From Hygrocybe punicea (taxonomy: Eukaryota > Basidiomycota > Agaricomycetes > Agaricales > Hygrophoraceae): DNA of 64,000 nt. Shown piece by piece: positions 36,973 to 49,200 of this stretch. The position numbers were made by a program, and so were the translations under genes. Position 1 is the first letter of the stretch; each line of letters starts with the position of its first letter. Location: contig OY744463.1 in NCBI GenBank assembly GCA_963556145.1, positions 3,596,001 through 3,660,000 on the forward strand, read 5' to 3'. The notes under the pieces are model-generated. The model did no database searches, had not been told where the DNA came from, and saw nothing but the letters and a program-made list of their open reading frames with translations.

Positions 36973-38713
36973 TTATTTTTTTTGTCCCAGAATTACCCAG
37001 TCCTTGGGCTTTCCTTCCAACTCCAAAACTACGTCACGATGTGTGAAATAAACCCAAGCAACACGACCTGGTGTACAGGTGTGTTCGGGCAACATGGGAC
37101 CTGGGTCCCACTTCCCAATTGTGTGGAATAAGTACTGTGATCTGATAATAACAATATCGCCAGGGTTGTACCTAAGGTGTTGTCTGTCAACCCAAAAGAT
37201 ATTCAAAAGGTTGAGGCACTTGCGTTAGGCACAAATTCAGGTCCGGTAAATACAAACCACCCCCAACAAAATTACCTCCACAGGTCAGAACACACAACTC
37301 AAAATCATTCTGATCGATGTGAACATCGACCTGAAGCTTCCAGACTGTAGCTGTACCCAGGAAGCAAGATTGTTCGATATCTTGATACCAGCGGCCAGCC
37401 TTGTGAGCTCGTTGCAGGCGGTTCCATTCTTTCGGACACAGTTGTTCCAATATCTTGTTGAGATATGACGTGTGCTTTTCTGTGGCTTGTAAGTAACGAC
37501 GGGAAGACTTTAATCTTTGGGCACTATGTGTGCCAAGGAGATCAGCAGAGGGAACGAGCCCCTCGGCCTGAGTTACTTTGAGAAAGTATCAAATCTGACA
37601 AAACCATAGTACTTACTTCATGTGCTTGTTGGTGCCATGACTGTACATTGTGCCTTAGCCCTATGGGTTCATGAGCATCAGCAGAGAACGGATCCTTGGT
37701 GTTCTCATGCATTAACTGTGCAGAAATGATTCAGCCAGAGACATTTAAAGATTACGATTATTACTTCTTTATTTCCCATATCTTCCTCATCTGAGAGTAT
37801 ATCATAATCCAGGAATGGATAATGTGCTGACTCTTGATGTCGCTTGTCGTCCCCCACCTCCGGACAAACTGGTGGATTCTCCGCAAATAAATCTTGTGCT
37901 GCTTCAAGCATGAATTGGACCTCTTTTTCCTGCAAATCTTCATTATCACAAGTATCACCATCAGGAATGACAAAGTTACATTGAACCCATCCTTGACCTT
38001 AACCTTGACCTGATGTCCACCTCCGGTACCTGCACCTCCTGTACCTCCATCCTTTGTACCTTTACCCTTTGTACCTCCACCCTTTGTACCTTCACCCTTT
38101 GTACCTCCATCCTCTGTATCTTCAAGTTCATGCTCTCCTGCATATATTACCAGCCATTCAGGCTCATCCTCTACGTCCTCTACCCATCTCCGGGAAGTGC
38201 CACAAGAAGGAAAATTAGACGCTTGCATTTCTTCAAAGCGCTGTTGGGCTTTTTGAATGCATTCTTGCGTGATCGCTCGTTCTCGCAAGTCCGCTAACCT
38301 AATTCCCTTACATACAACTGTATCTAATCATTTTTTCTGTCAAAGAAAGTAAAAACTCAATTAGCTGGAAACACTCACTGCCGGGCTTCTCCAAAAAATC
38401 ACCAAACCATTTTGCACGCTTCTCAAAAAATTTGGCCTCCAGTTCAACCAATTTTGCTAACTTAATTCGTTTGACTTGGTCATTTGAGAATCGAGGGGTA
38501 CGCTGACCACGGACTGGTGGTACGATGTTGTTTTTTCGGGCTGGTAGTGGCACTGCCCCACTTCTGGTGTTATGGATCCGTCTCTCAGATCCCCCAGCCA
38601 GAGCCTATCATGATGATAGCCATGTGTGAGTAACCACTGGCAACAGAGGCACAAAATTATAACTTTGAAAGACCTACTCCTCTTTTGCCTTTAGTACTTT
38701 TAGCCTTAGTCAT
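36973..38713 (-). CDS. TET/JBP-like 2-oxoglutarate- and Fe(II)-dependent oxygenase
   Basis: Predicted dioxygenase of the fungal TET/JBP group, whose characterised relatives oxidise 5-methylcytosine in DNA. Seven exons (38713-38678, 38604-38379, 38293-37980, 37929-37765, 37715-37617, 37567-37233, 37183-36973) join exactly to 461 aa. The C-terminal double-stranded beta-helix core carries HxD (H363, D365 in VHIDQNDFELC), a Gly-rich GNFVGGGLYLPDLNL strand, a PGD turn (YNPGDIVII), the distal His (H412 in YLFHTIGKW) and the 2OG-binding Arg (R432 in GRVAWVYFTH). The N-terminus is basic (MTKAKSTKGKRG). Residues ~150-190 form a Gly/Thr/Lys repeat (about ten GTKGxG units) encoded by a minisatellite. 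All metal and co-substrate residues are present, so activity is plausible. Assignment to TET/JBP rather than another 2OG family rests on motif spacing and composition. Confidence 0.65.
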
Positions 38714-39125
38714 TGCTGTTCAACTATGGTACTATTAGTACTACTAGCACTGTATATTACACTCCAGTATCGGTATAGAAAGAGTGAAAGCATTATTCAA
38801 CTTGACGCTTTCAACTTTTATTCGGAGATTGTTTAGGGCCGGTTCAAGCCTTTTCAGAACCAGCCCTAAACAATCGCGGCATAAGTACAAATTCTTGCTT
38901 GAATAGTCATGCTTTCCGTTGTCCTCTGCATTTTCTGCCCAGTGCCAGTGTGTGCAGGAAAACCCTACCCAGTCGTTGCTTGCATACACCGAGGCTCCGT
39001 ACTACTAGTAGTAGTCGTATTCAATTAGGGATGAACGTTTGCGAACAATGAACCGGCCCTAAGTTATCATGCAATAAAATAGTTTTAGTCGATGTTCGAA
39101 TTCAATCACAATACTCTGGTGTAAA

Positions 39126-41584
39126 ATGAGAAAAAAGGCTAGAGTCGATGTAAGTCACGCTTGGGGCTTACTTCAGTGTAGAGTTCAGAATTGATTGGGT
39201 GCACTGGACAGAACCATACCTTGCATTATATAGACATTGAAGCAACGGCCGACTTGGACAATGACTCGGACAGTGACTCGGACGATGAAGCGAGCGAAAG
39301 CGAGCTTTGTAGGTGATCACTCGCAAGCATTGCAACAAGCTAACTTGAACTTGGTTCCAGTTGCAAACGAGGATTTACACGCCCGCTCGGGCGAAGAATA
39401 TCTTTTCTATCATCAACCACTTGAACTTCCAGATGCTGACCTAGCTCGGATTGCCCAAGAGTTCACTGAAAAGTATGGACCGCGTGCCCAACGTTATATC
39501 CCGGAAGAGGATGTGCCCCAGGTTACCCTGCTCCCAACTATATACGATGCCCCGCTCTGGATGGTACCAGTCCACGTAAGTACGGTTTCTCCAGTTTTCC
39601 CGTCGTACTGATGTTGTCTCGACAGCGCATGGATGAACAAAACATCATCTATCGTTTGCTGTTTAACTCCACAGTTTCCTCTCAGCAGCCGAAAATACTT
39701 TCTGCTTTCACCCGGCCTTCTCTTCCTGGCAAAATTTATGTGGAGGCAAAATCTGAACGCGACATTTGTGAAGCCTGCCGTGCTCAGACTAATATCTTTA
39801 TACGAGACATTGTCTGCGTTCCCATCGAGGAGGCAGTATCGTTACTCACTCTCTCCGTGTCCTTTTTCAATCCCCAGGTAGGGAGCTGGGTCCGGATTGC
39901 GTCGGGCCTATACCGTGGGGATCTAGCCTACGTTCTTGCGGTTAAGAGTCATATATCCGCCAAGGTAGCTCTCATCCCTCGCCTGCGATTAGAACGCAAA
40001 AAGCGGAAGGGTGCGGCCTGGAAAAGCCGGCCTCCCAAGCGTCTATTTGATCAAGATGGCATTGCCAACGCATATGGGCCAGATTCGGTGGAGAAGTGCG
40101 ACCAGTGTTGGAAGTTTCAAAAAGAAATATACAAGAACGGCCTCCTCGAGAAACAATTTATTTTAGAGGACTTCGTTCAGGAACTGGCCATTCCGACGGT
40201 GGCTGAGTTGCTCGAATTTCAGGCAAGTGGGGGTGTTCGATTGAACGACCTCTCTGGTGCGTTTAATCAAATTTCCAATTCTTCTCTACGTCCTGGAGAT
40301 CGAGTAGAAGTCACTTGGGGTCGATGGGCGGGGGTGATTGGCGAGGTGCATGCCGTCAGCGCTGCCATTATCCAGGTCCTTCCCAGCGGAATGGGTGCTT
40401 CAGAAAATGTCATTGATGTTCCCGCTGTCCATATCACGAGGCACTTTCGGCCTGGCGACTTCGTCAAAGTCAGGTCAGGACGGGAGATCGGAAAGACGGG
40501 CTGGGTGGTTTCTTGCAATAATTCTGTAGTAACATTTCATGAGCCCTCCTCCACCGAGGTAAATTCATTCCCATTCATAATCCCCATTTCACTCCCCTCA
40601 CGCATCTTTTGAAGGTACAGGTACTCGTCAGAGATCTTGATTTCTGCGAGGGACGATCGGACGCTGTTCCTAGCACACAGGTTGCACAGTGTGACACTGT
40701 GGATCCACTAGTCGGCTGGCGTGTTGTAGTTATTCAAGGACCCTGCAAGGACTACCGAGGTATCATCAAAGACGTAAATCACTTCCGAGGGGTCACCATA
40801 GTGGAGTTAGAAGCCACGGTGCGAAAATCCATGTTCAAGTTTCGGGATTTAACAATATTTGAGTGAGTCTTATCGTTTCCAGTTGCGTTGCACCGAACTA
40901 ATGCATCGCAGCCACGATGGTGCACTGCTGCCACTGCAAGAGTGCCCAATTTGAGTCATGGAGGCGAGAGAGTATACTGGATCGGGAACCAGCGTGCCCA
41001 TGCGACCACCCATTCCTCTGTCGACCACTCCCCTCACGCCATCTACCCCCATCCCAGTCGACATGTTTTCAGAACCAGTCAGTCCCGCTTGGGACCCATC
41101 ATCGCGGACACCTGGAAGGCCGGATGACAAGGCAGAAGGTACGCCATGCTGTCGATCTGTTCTGCATTGTGTGTCTGACTTCTTCATAGCCGATCTGGAC
41201 CTTTGGCTCGCAGACCGCCAACTTTATGCCTTAAAGATTATGGTGACTTTTACTAAAGAATGGGCAGGTGGTACACTATTCGGTCGCCTTGGTTTCACCC
41301 TACCGTCATCCAATGGGGGAAATCGAACACATGTTGATGTTCAAATGCGTGATCGCCTATCGACTGTGCGCACGAACATTCCTATTCAGTTTCTCGACCC
41401 GGTACATCCGCAAGGCCCTCAGGAGCTAGTGGTGGTGATCAAAGGTGACTCAATCACAGGTGACATTCTTCTGATTGATAAAATGAACAGGGAGGGGATG
41501 TGCGTCCTCGCAAAACCCGACACACCCCACAACCCGTTCATTGCGGTATCCAAAGAGCAGCTTGCTGTCATAAAAAAATTATAA
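39126..41584 (+). CDS. Spt5-like KOW-domain protein, possibly broken
   Basis: Resembles transcription elongation factor Spt5 in a lineage-specific agaricomycete form. An acidic N-terminal piece (DLDNDSDSDSDDEASESEL at about 39,240-39,310) is followed by an NGN-like domain (LPGKIYVEAKSERDICEACR, about 39,720) and KOW motifs: VGSWVRIASGLYRGDLAYVL (39,880), RPGDRVEVTWGRWAGVIGEV (40,290), RPGDFVKVRSGREIGKTGWV (40,450) and the region at 40,710. A C-terminal SPAWDPSSRTPGRP segment comes next. Supported introns are 39576-39625, 39836-39877, 40559-40614, 40863-40911 and 41139-41189. Two doubts remain: the first exon is unresolved, and an in-frame TGA stands at 40,952-40,954 unless a 36-nt intron (40,920-40,955) removes it. 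Confidence 0.6.
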
Positions 41585-41971
41585 ATATCATTTTTTCACT
41601 ACTACTGTAATATCATTTTGTCAATATCTATTTGTATTGCTTCCGCAAGCGTCAATTCACACACTTTTACACTCCCAGTTTAGAAAACCAAACCTTCAGG
41701 CTTTTGGAGGAGGGGCCAGTTAATTCAACAGAGTCAATTCAAGCAACTGTGGCACAGCAATCGCGTGAGCTCCTTCCTTCACAACTATACATAGTTAGCT
41801 GACGCGAAAATCACACAGTATTACAAGTTTGTGCTTGAGCAATGGCGTCGCTCTTCTACAATCACAGTTTGCAGCTGCTTTGAGACTCCATCACCCATTT
41901 AAAGAATTAACGCCATTAAATGTCATTGCAGAAAATTGAAAACAAAAACAAAAACAAAGTTTTGGCCGTGA
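41585..41971. other. intergenic stretch
   Basis: AT-rich convergent 3' flanks of the Spt5-like gene (+) and the cysteine-rich gene (-). No feature is seen apart from an A/C-rich run (acaaaaacaaaaacaaa) at about 41,940. Confidence 0.5.
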
Positions 41972-42775
41972 CTAATCACTATCGTTATCGGTAATCTCAA
42001 TGACGTTGGCCTCAAGCGTCAAGGCATTCTCGTTCGGGCAGTAATGGTTCTTGAAGGCCTTTCGTGTCATGATCAAGCCACAGGTGCACCTAGCAAACAA
42101 GGCGCAAAAGTCGGATTCCTTCAAACCTGGCCGAACTGGAGAATTGAGTTGCAATAATTGGAGTAATTCAGGTGATGTAGACGGAATACGACGACCACGC
42201 GCTGGTTTCCGGGGTGAAGGAATGTCTACCAATGTAGAATTATTCAGGTTGATGTCTGATTCAGTTCTTCAGCGTCTAGCTAACTGACTTGGTATGCGAA
42301 AAATTCACCACTCAATACATCAGACCCTTGGAGACGATGCCGTGAGGATCCTCCATTTTGATTCGGTTCAGCATTGTTACTGACTGATTCAATTTGTTCA
42401 TACGCAGGCGGGCGCGGTTCTCCAGGATCTGTATTGCGTCTGGAAATCAATGATCATCACTTCAACAATGTTGAAATGCCAACCTCTCGACGGATAGGAC
42501 TGCACCGGCACTCCAATCTTGCCATATAGGCGTTCAATGTGAACTTCCACTCAAGGTCAGTATTTCTTTCTTAATATCGGAACCTGCTGAAACTCACCCA
42601 TATATCTGCATCTACCACGCGCACAACAAGCAACATACTGTCCGGCAAGGCGACCAGTCCTGACCATCAAGATAGCTGCTTCTATGAATTGGGACCGCCC
42701 TCGGGCTAAGACTCTGGTCACTGGGCAAATGCAGCATGGACCGTGGAACCGATGGGAAAGGCGGTGATTGGGCAA
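41972..42775 (-). CDS. small cysteine-rich hypothetical protein, model incomplete
   Basis: Exon-like pieces on the minus strand. About 42,775-42,600 encodes PCCICPVTRVLARGRSQF followed by CCARGRCRYM, which looks like a zinc-binding module. Then come HIERLYGKIGVPVQSYPSR (about 42,500) and a Pro/Glu/Ser-rich middle (DPGEPRPPAYEQIE, about 42,410). The last exons (42,232-41,972) hold CTCGLIMTRKAFKNHYCP and an acidic end VIEITDNDSD that looks like a SUMO-interaction motif. The joins between the middle and last exons do not keep frame in my reading, so the gene may be damaged or mis-modelled. Family not recognised. Confidence 0.35.
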
Positions 42776-43269
42776 CTCCGAGGGTGGGACTCGTTCGCCG
42801 TCTGCGTTTACCGGCCTGTCAAGAATCAGCTTATGCGTTCTAACACATTAATGAAGCATCAGGACACACCATTTCCAAACCTTCAGCCCATAGCCCTTAT
42901 TGTGATTGAATTGGAGGACAGTGTTGGTCGAAGTACGGATTTGATGGAGATAGATGCAACTACTGGTACTACTATGGATCAAAGGCATGAGTCACAGAGT
43001 ATGGTGGGTGGGTCACCGCTACATACCAGCACCGTCAACTGATGCATTTATACCCGTCCGATTCTCAGACTATGTTTGGTCCCATTTGGTCTAATCGAGT
43101 CAATACCAGTCATTCTGAGTCAGTGTCGAGTCAGAAGCCTTGGTGCCTGAGAGCTTTGCTGTATATATTCAGTAAATTCTGGCAGTATCGTCAACTCGTC
43201 AACTCGCAAATCTTTTCCCTTTCGACTCTTCCTTCTTTCAAGTCTTCCTGGACTATTGATTCAAATTGA

Positions 43270-44733
43270 ATGTCTGAGGAGGAGGACACCCGGGCCACAG
43301 CAAGCCATAAAAGGGCGGGCGCCCTTACACTTGGGCCAAAAAAACACCCGTAAGTGTTGAATTTTCAAACCTTTTGGATTTGGAAACTTACTGCTCTTAT
43401 CCCTCTTTACAGCTGTCTCGCTAATCCGTTAGTCCATCACGGCCGTCACTTTGGCCGGACCATACATGCATTATGCAGTGTTTCGGCCCTTCTCACCAAC
43501 GGTCTATTACGAGTGGGAGAACTGGCGGAAGAGCCGGATGAAGCTTTTACTTACGAGTTTGTCTCTCCCACGCTTCAATCATCCGTCCCTAATTTAACCA
43601 CGTATAATTGTTCGTCGTCACAGGCAGAGAAGGGAGCACCGAGTTTTTGAGGCATTGTTGCAGATGATCCCAGGTCTTGAGCAGCGTCTCATGAACGGTG
43701 ACGGGGAAGATATGGGGAGTATAGCTGAAATGGTACGTCCAGTCAACAAGATCCCTCTGCCACTGATCAAGGCTTTTGTCCTTAGATACAAAAGGGGGTG
43801 TCAAGCGCCCGCTCTGATGACACGAAAAGTCTCAAGGGTCCTATATTGGATTGGATAACACCTCGAGGCCAAACCCTCAGCCCACCACTTGGGCGCAATG
43901 TCAAGATGGATCGCGGTTTCCACCATGAACGTACAGGAGCACTGCTCTGCCCTGCAGGCTTGGATTGGGCCAATGCTGAGTAAGTGGATCCAATCTATCC
44001 TTCAGGTTCGTCCTTGCCTCACACTAATTTATACAGAGTTAAAGAGAAGCTGCGAAGTGGAGAGATGGTAGTTTCCGGTGACCAATGGCCAGTCTTCCTA
44101 TATGCAGGTTACGATTATGATCCGGAGGACCCATGGAAGGGCTTGTTCAGAGGTCCGATTCTCGTTTCAGTGCGTTGTATTTTATCCTCTGTTTCGTTGC
44201 TCTGTTATCTACCGACTCATTGCAGGCATATAAGCATGTATTCACGTCGCCAAGTTCCATTGACAAGGAGAACAAGGCCACGCGATCTGGGAATGCACGA
44301 ATCCATGGCATGACAGGTGTCACCCCAGCGTCACTCGCTTACATAGCGACTCAGGTCTGTCTGGTCCCGCCTCTGTTTTTCTATCACCCGCTATATAATC
44401 CGCTCCAGACTCGGTTCGCCCTCAGCTCCTCCGCAGTTTTTTCGCAGTCCGACACGGTAACAGACTCCGAACGCTTCTACAGTAGCATTTTGGAACTTTT
44501 CGAGGACGTTGAAGAGAAGGAAGAGGTCAACGACCTCATGGTATGGTGGAATCGGTGAGTAGGTTGACAACTGCTCAGTGGGATCCAATGACAAGCCCAT
44601 CCTCACAAGCCATATCTTTCCAAGTTATACCTCGGCTCAACGGCCGCTTGCAAAGAATAGCGCTCTCGCAAAGATCAAGGAGAAGAGGGCCCAGAGACAA
44701 GCAGCCGCTGCGGTTGCAGCTCCAACTGAGTGA
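43270..44733 (+). CDS. DUF6698 family protein
   Basis: Fungal protein family of unknown function, frequent and multicopy in agaricomycetes. Eight exons (43270-43349, 43413-43556, 43624-43732, 43786-43979, 44037-44169, 44226-44354, 44409-44554, 44625-44733) join exactly to 347 aa. Diagnostic segments are HFGRTIHALCSVSALLTNG, PLGRNVKMDRGFHHERTGALL, ATRSGNARIHGMTGVTPASL and RFALSSSAVFSQ, ending in a basic, Ala-rich tail. No catalytic motif is obvious. It lies near the TET-like and Spt5-like genes; members of this family often stand beside mobile elements, so it may be element-associated (inference). Confidence 0.7.
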
Positions 44734-45004
44734 TCACCTCAGTTAGCGGGATAGGGCCTGGGGAACGTAATTTTTACCATTTGATTAGATTTGCAATGTA
44801 GTACCATATGTTGATAAGATTCCAAATGTAGCATACATCAGGAAATCCATCCCATTTGTTCATCTATGGTGCCATTCAGATGACAGCTGTGAAGACGCTG
44901 AATTGCAGGAAGCTTCCGACGCTATTCGTCCAAGCCGGCTGGTTCTTACCACGCAATACCTGCAACAGTAAGCCTTGTGCTAACTCATCCATATCTCTGG
45001 TTCA

Positions 45005-45800
45005 GGTGCAAACTGATCCCAACCGGCATTCTGACATATCTGGACAAGCAATGTCATACAGTTGTATCTGATCGAATTTGCCATTCTTACAACATCTGAC
45101 AGCTTAATATGCTTCATATCAACGCTATCAAGCTTGTAATTTTCACCAATGCTATTTGATATTATCTGGGTAGGTAACTGTCTTCAGATTCATGTCTTCC
45201 TTGTTGATCTGGGCAAGTACTGCCAGCCAGGTGGGACCTATCACACCTGTCATACTTGATATGCCGATCGCTACGTGCGACTCTTGTATTACACTGTCAT
45301 TTTGCTCCATCCGGCAGACTTTGCCATTTCTGCAAACTCTACTGTCTTTTATAAATGCAGATAGATATTTCTGTTTGATGTCCTTCTTGTTGATCTGGGC
45401 AAGTACTGCCATTCAGGTAGATCCTATCACGCCTGCCATGCTTAATATGCCGACCACTGCCTGCGACTCTTATATTATATTGTCATTTTGCTCCGTCTGG
45501 CAGACTTTGCCATTTCTGCAAACTCTACTGTCTTTTATAAATGCAGATATATATTTCTGTTTGATGTCCTTCTTGTTGATCTGGGCAAGTACTGCCATTC
45601 AGGTAGATCCTATCACGCCTGCCATGCTTAATATGCCGACCACTGCCTGCGACTCTTATATTATATTGTCATTTTGCTCCGTCTGGCAGACTTTGCCATT
45701 TCTGCAAACTCTACTGTCTTTTATAAATGCAGATATATATTTCGGTTTCATGTCCATCCAAGCAAGTATTGTAATTCAGACGCATGCTACCAGGTATCTA
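45005..45800. repeat. 186-bp tandem repeat with a continuous reading frame
   Basis: Full units start at 45,192, 45,378 and 45,564 with degenerate copies before and after. The unit contains ttgttgatctgggcaagtac and tgcaaactctactgtctttt. The second and third copies are almost identical. The period is a multiple of three, so one plus-strand frame (45,192-45,872, 226 codons) runs through all units as three 62-residue repeats (LLIWAST.., TLPFLQTLLSFINAD). No evidence shows that it is translated. Confidence 0.85.
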
Positions 45801-46233
45801 ATTCTGCTAGGTATGATGAGAGCTACCAGACTTACATATTTGGCAAATTTTGGCAAGTCTTGTACCACATAGTCATTTCACTCATTCTGGCACACTTTGC
45901 AGTTTCTGCAAACTCGACTGTCCTATATCTTCCATTACCAGACAATGTATAATAGTTATATATATTATTCAAATAATTTATCTGCTAATCATTTATAATC
46001 TCATGTCATTTCGTCCGCGTTTTCCCGATGAGAGCAGAACTGCGGCGGAAAGCCATGAATAATGATCACAAATTCATTTTGTCATTGCATTATATAAGCA
46101 GGTTACGATATTTACAGTAATAATCCGTTGTCTGTGAGTCTCAGACAACGGTGATCCTACGCACGCTGAACGGAATCTCAGCAAGACTTGTTCTTGCAGA
46201 GTTCTTAGTGGAATATCTGGGAGGACGAATTTC

Positions 46234-49200
46234 ATGGTTGGACGTTCCGACCGTATACTTCATTCATCCTCTAAGGTCTTGCCCCCTCCTCCACCATACC
46301 AGGACGCCACGGCCTCCCCTCTCATTATAGAAACTACCACTACCACTGAGGTGGTGACTACGACGACTACCCAAACAACCACACATTTCTTCTCATCGCC
46401 CCTTTGGAAGAAACGGGGGAATCCGCTTTCTTCATCTCCCCGCCAGTCCACCTCTGCTTTAGGCGCGATTGAGAATGGCAACGTGCGCCCCGACCCAATG
46501 TCTAGTCCCTTCAGGGTGAATAAAGATCTTCCACCAACTCCAACCGAGGATGGACATTCACGTCGTTGGAACGTGACTAAATCTTGCGAGGTCGCCTTTA
46601 CAAGAGGAGACAAAACTCCAACCACATCTGAAGTCCTCCCACTCCTGCAGCCACCTCCTGCAACACCACGCAAGTCCTTTACGCCTCCGCCTGCCTTGCG
46701 TTCCTCTCAGACGACATCTGCACTCGCTCATGCCGCTTTAGGCCTGGGGCTTCCCCATGTCATGCCTCACGTATCTGCTCTCCCCTCTGCCTCAGACATT
46801 AACACAGTTGCCTTTGTGGCAACTCCAACATCTCAGGAACCCCGTCGTTCTCTCACCCATCTTCAAACCCGAAGCACTCGTAGACTAAAAGTCAATTCCA
46901 CATTTGATAAACCGTCTGAAATCGACAAGACGACGTTCGAAACCAGGCGTCTAAGAGGTCTTTCACTTGGTGCGTTACTCAACATTGGGTATGATGCAAA
47001 GGGAAAGGGGAAAGAAAGGGAATCGCAAGATAATGCTCTCCCATCGTTGCCAAAACCGCTGTCTCGTCGACCTTCGTTTTGGTCTCGTAAGAAAAACGAA
47101 CCTCCTACAGATACCCCACCCTGTCATACCTCTCAAATCGTCATAAACGTAGAACCATTATCACTTCCGGTCCTGCATCCTGTTTCGCCTTTCGACATCG
47201 ACCTTCGCATCTCACAATCTGATCGGAATTCCAGCGTCCAACACGCCCGGGGACTCTCGAGAAGTCATTCCGAGCGGGCACGGTCACTCAAGAGCTCGGC
47301 CATGATTTCTAATAATGTTCATGGATGCGCAAAATCCGAGGTTCACCCTCCTCGGCCATCCACCGCAGATTCGTCGGCATTTCCTCGTGCTCGAACCTCT
47401 TTTTATGAAGCCTCCCCATCAGTGACTTTTCCACCCTCAATTCCATCTCTCACTCAACACTCCTCTTGCCGTACTCAGTGCCCCTCGCAACCTAATCGAC
47501 CTCGTGCACAGACGAATCCACCGTTTCTGCACCGCTTGTCTATCAATACCCTGCCCTCTTCTTCCCATTCATTGGCCACGACCACTTCAATCTCTCCAAA
47601 TTTTCATGATGCATCTCCTTCGGTCGGCTCCGCTGTTCCTCCTAGGCGCTCACTCAACCATGCTATGGAGATCGCCAAACCTCAGGGTGGGGGAGAGTCA
47701 CCTGAAGTCTATTTAAACAGGTTGGTAGCTGCTGTTAGTAAGGCCGAAATAGCGACCATCCTCGCTTCTAGGTAACGAGTTTACGGCTACCATGGCTCTT
47801 GTTTTTGAACGATGTTTCATTTTAGTGGCGATGACTTTCATGTTCACGCTCTACGATCACATATTGAACAGTTCAATTTTCGGGAAGATCCCCTCGATGT
47901 AGCGCTCCGCAAGCTGCTCATGGATGTCGCTTTGCCGCGAGAAACGCAACAGATTGATCGAGTGATCGAAGCGTTTGCCAACCGCTACTTGCAGTGCAAT
48001 CCAAGTTTATTTACCTCAGATGGTGCGTTTATAACAACGGTATAAACGCGAATTGTTCTTCATAGCTCCCCGAACAAGCAGACCATCCCTACATTTTGGC
48101 GTTCAGCTTGATCATGTTGCATACAGACGCATTCAACAAGTCCAACAAACGAAAAATGACCAAGGCGGACTACATCAAAAATACCAAACTTCCTGGTGTT
48201 GCTTCTGAAGTGTTAGACGTAAGATTTGTTTCGCTGGTTGTTATTTCGCCCTTAACCTGCATTTGATAACAGTGCTTTTATGACAATATCGTCTTTGCTC
48301 CTTTCATTTTCATCGAGGACCCGGTAGATGTCAATGGACAACGAGGATTACTTACTGAGCGTGTTTCCACCCGAACGCTTTCCACCGTCGGTTCTCCGAC
48401 CTTGAGCCCAAGCCGTACCAATGTTACAACAACAATGTCAAAGGGGAATAAAGTTGATCCATACTTTCTTATTTCGCAGGTATGTACTGTGTGCTCACAG
48501 TCTAACACAATGAACTCACGACGATAGAATATGCTGGACCCCTTGCGCGTGGACGTTGAGACCCACATCCCGTTGCAAAACCCATATGAAGGGACAGTGG
48601 GACCTTTTGACGACAAAGAACCGCAGCGTGCATTCGCCAGGGCGAGTGTCATAGAAGTAGCCGCTGTGGACAATCAACGTAGTTCCCCATTGTTTGCATT
48701 GAGCCTGGGTGGCGCCCCCAGTCCACTCACGAGAACCTTGGGTGCCTTACCAGACATCCCGTCAACGGAGGCCGAAGCCTGGACATTGAAAGTGGCAAAA
48801 TCTGGCCTGCTTAACCGCAAAGACGATACACTCGAAGGTGGCAAGAAAGCGAACAATCGGAAATGGAAGCCTTGGAGTGTAATCCTCACTGGTTCACAGC
48901 TCCTTCTGTTCCGTGATCCCGCTTTGGTGAACAATTTACTGGCGCAGTCAGAAACACCGGACAGTCCAGTTATTGTCTCTGAAGCCTGTGTATTCAAACC
49001 AGAAGAATTATTGTCAGTCCGAGATGCTGTAGCAGTTTTCGATAGCAGCTACACTAAGGTATGTCATGCCGCGCAATCCAACGATCTCGCTGATGTGGCC
49101 ATGCAGCACAACAATACCTTTCGCTTCGTCATGCCGAACAGTCGCCAAATTTTGTTCCAATCTTCAGATAAAAAAGAGCTCAGTGAATGGATATCACGCA

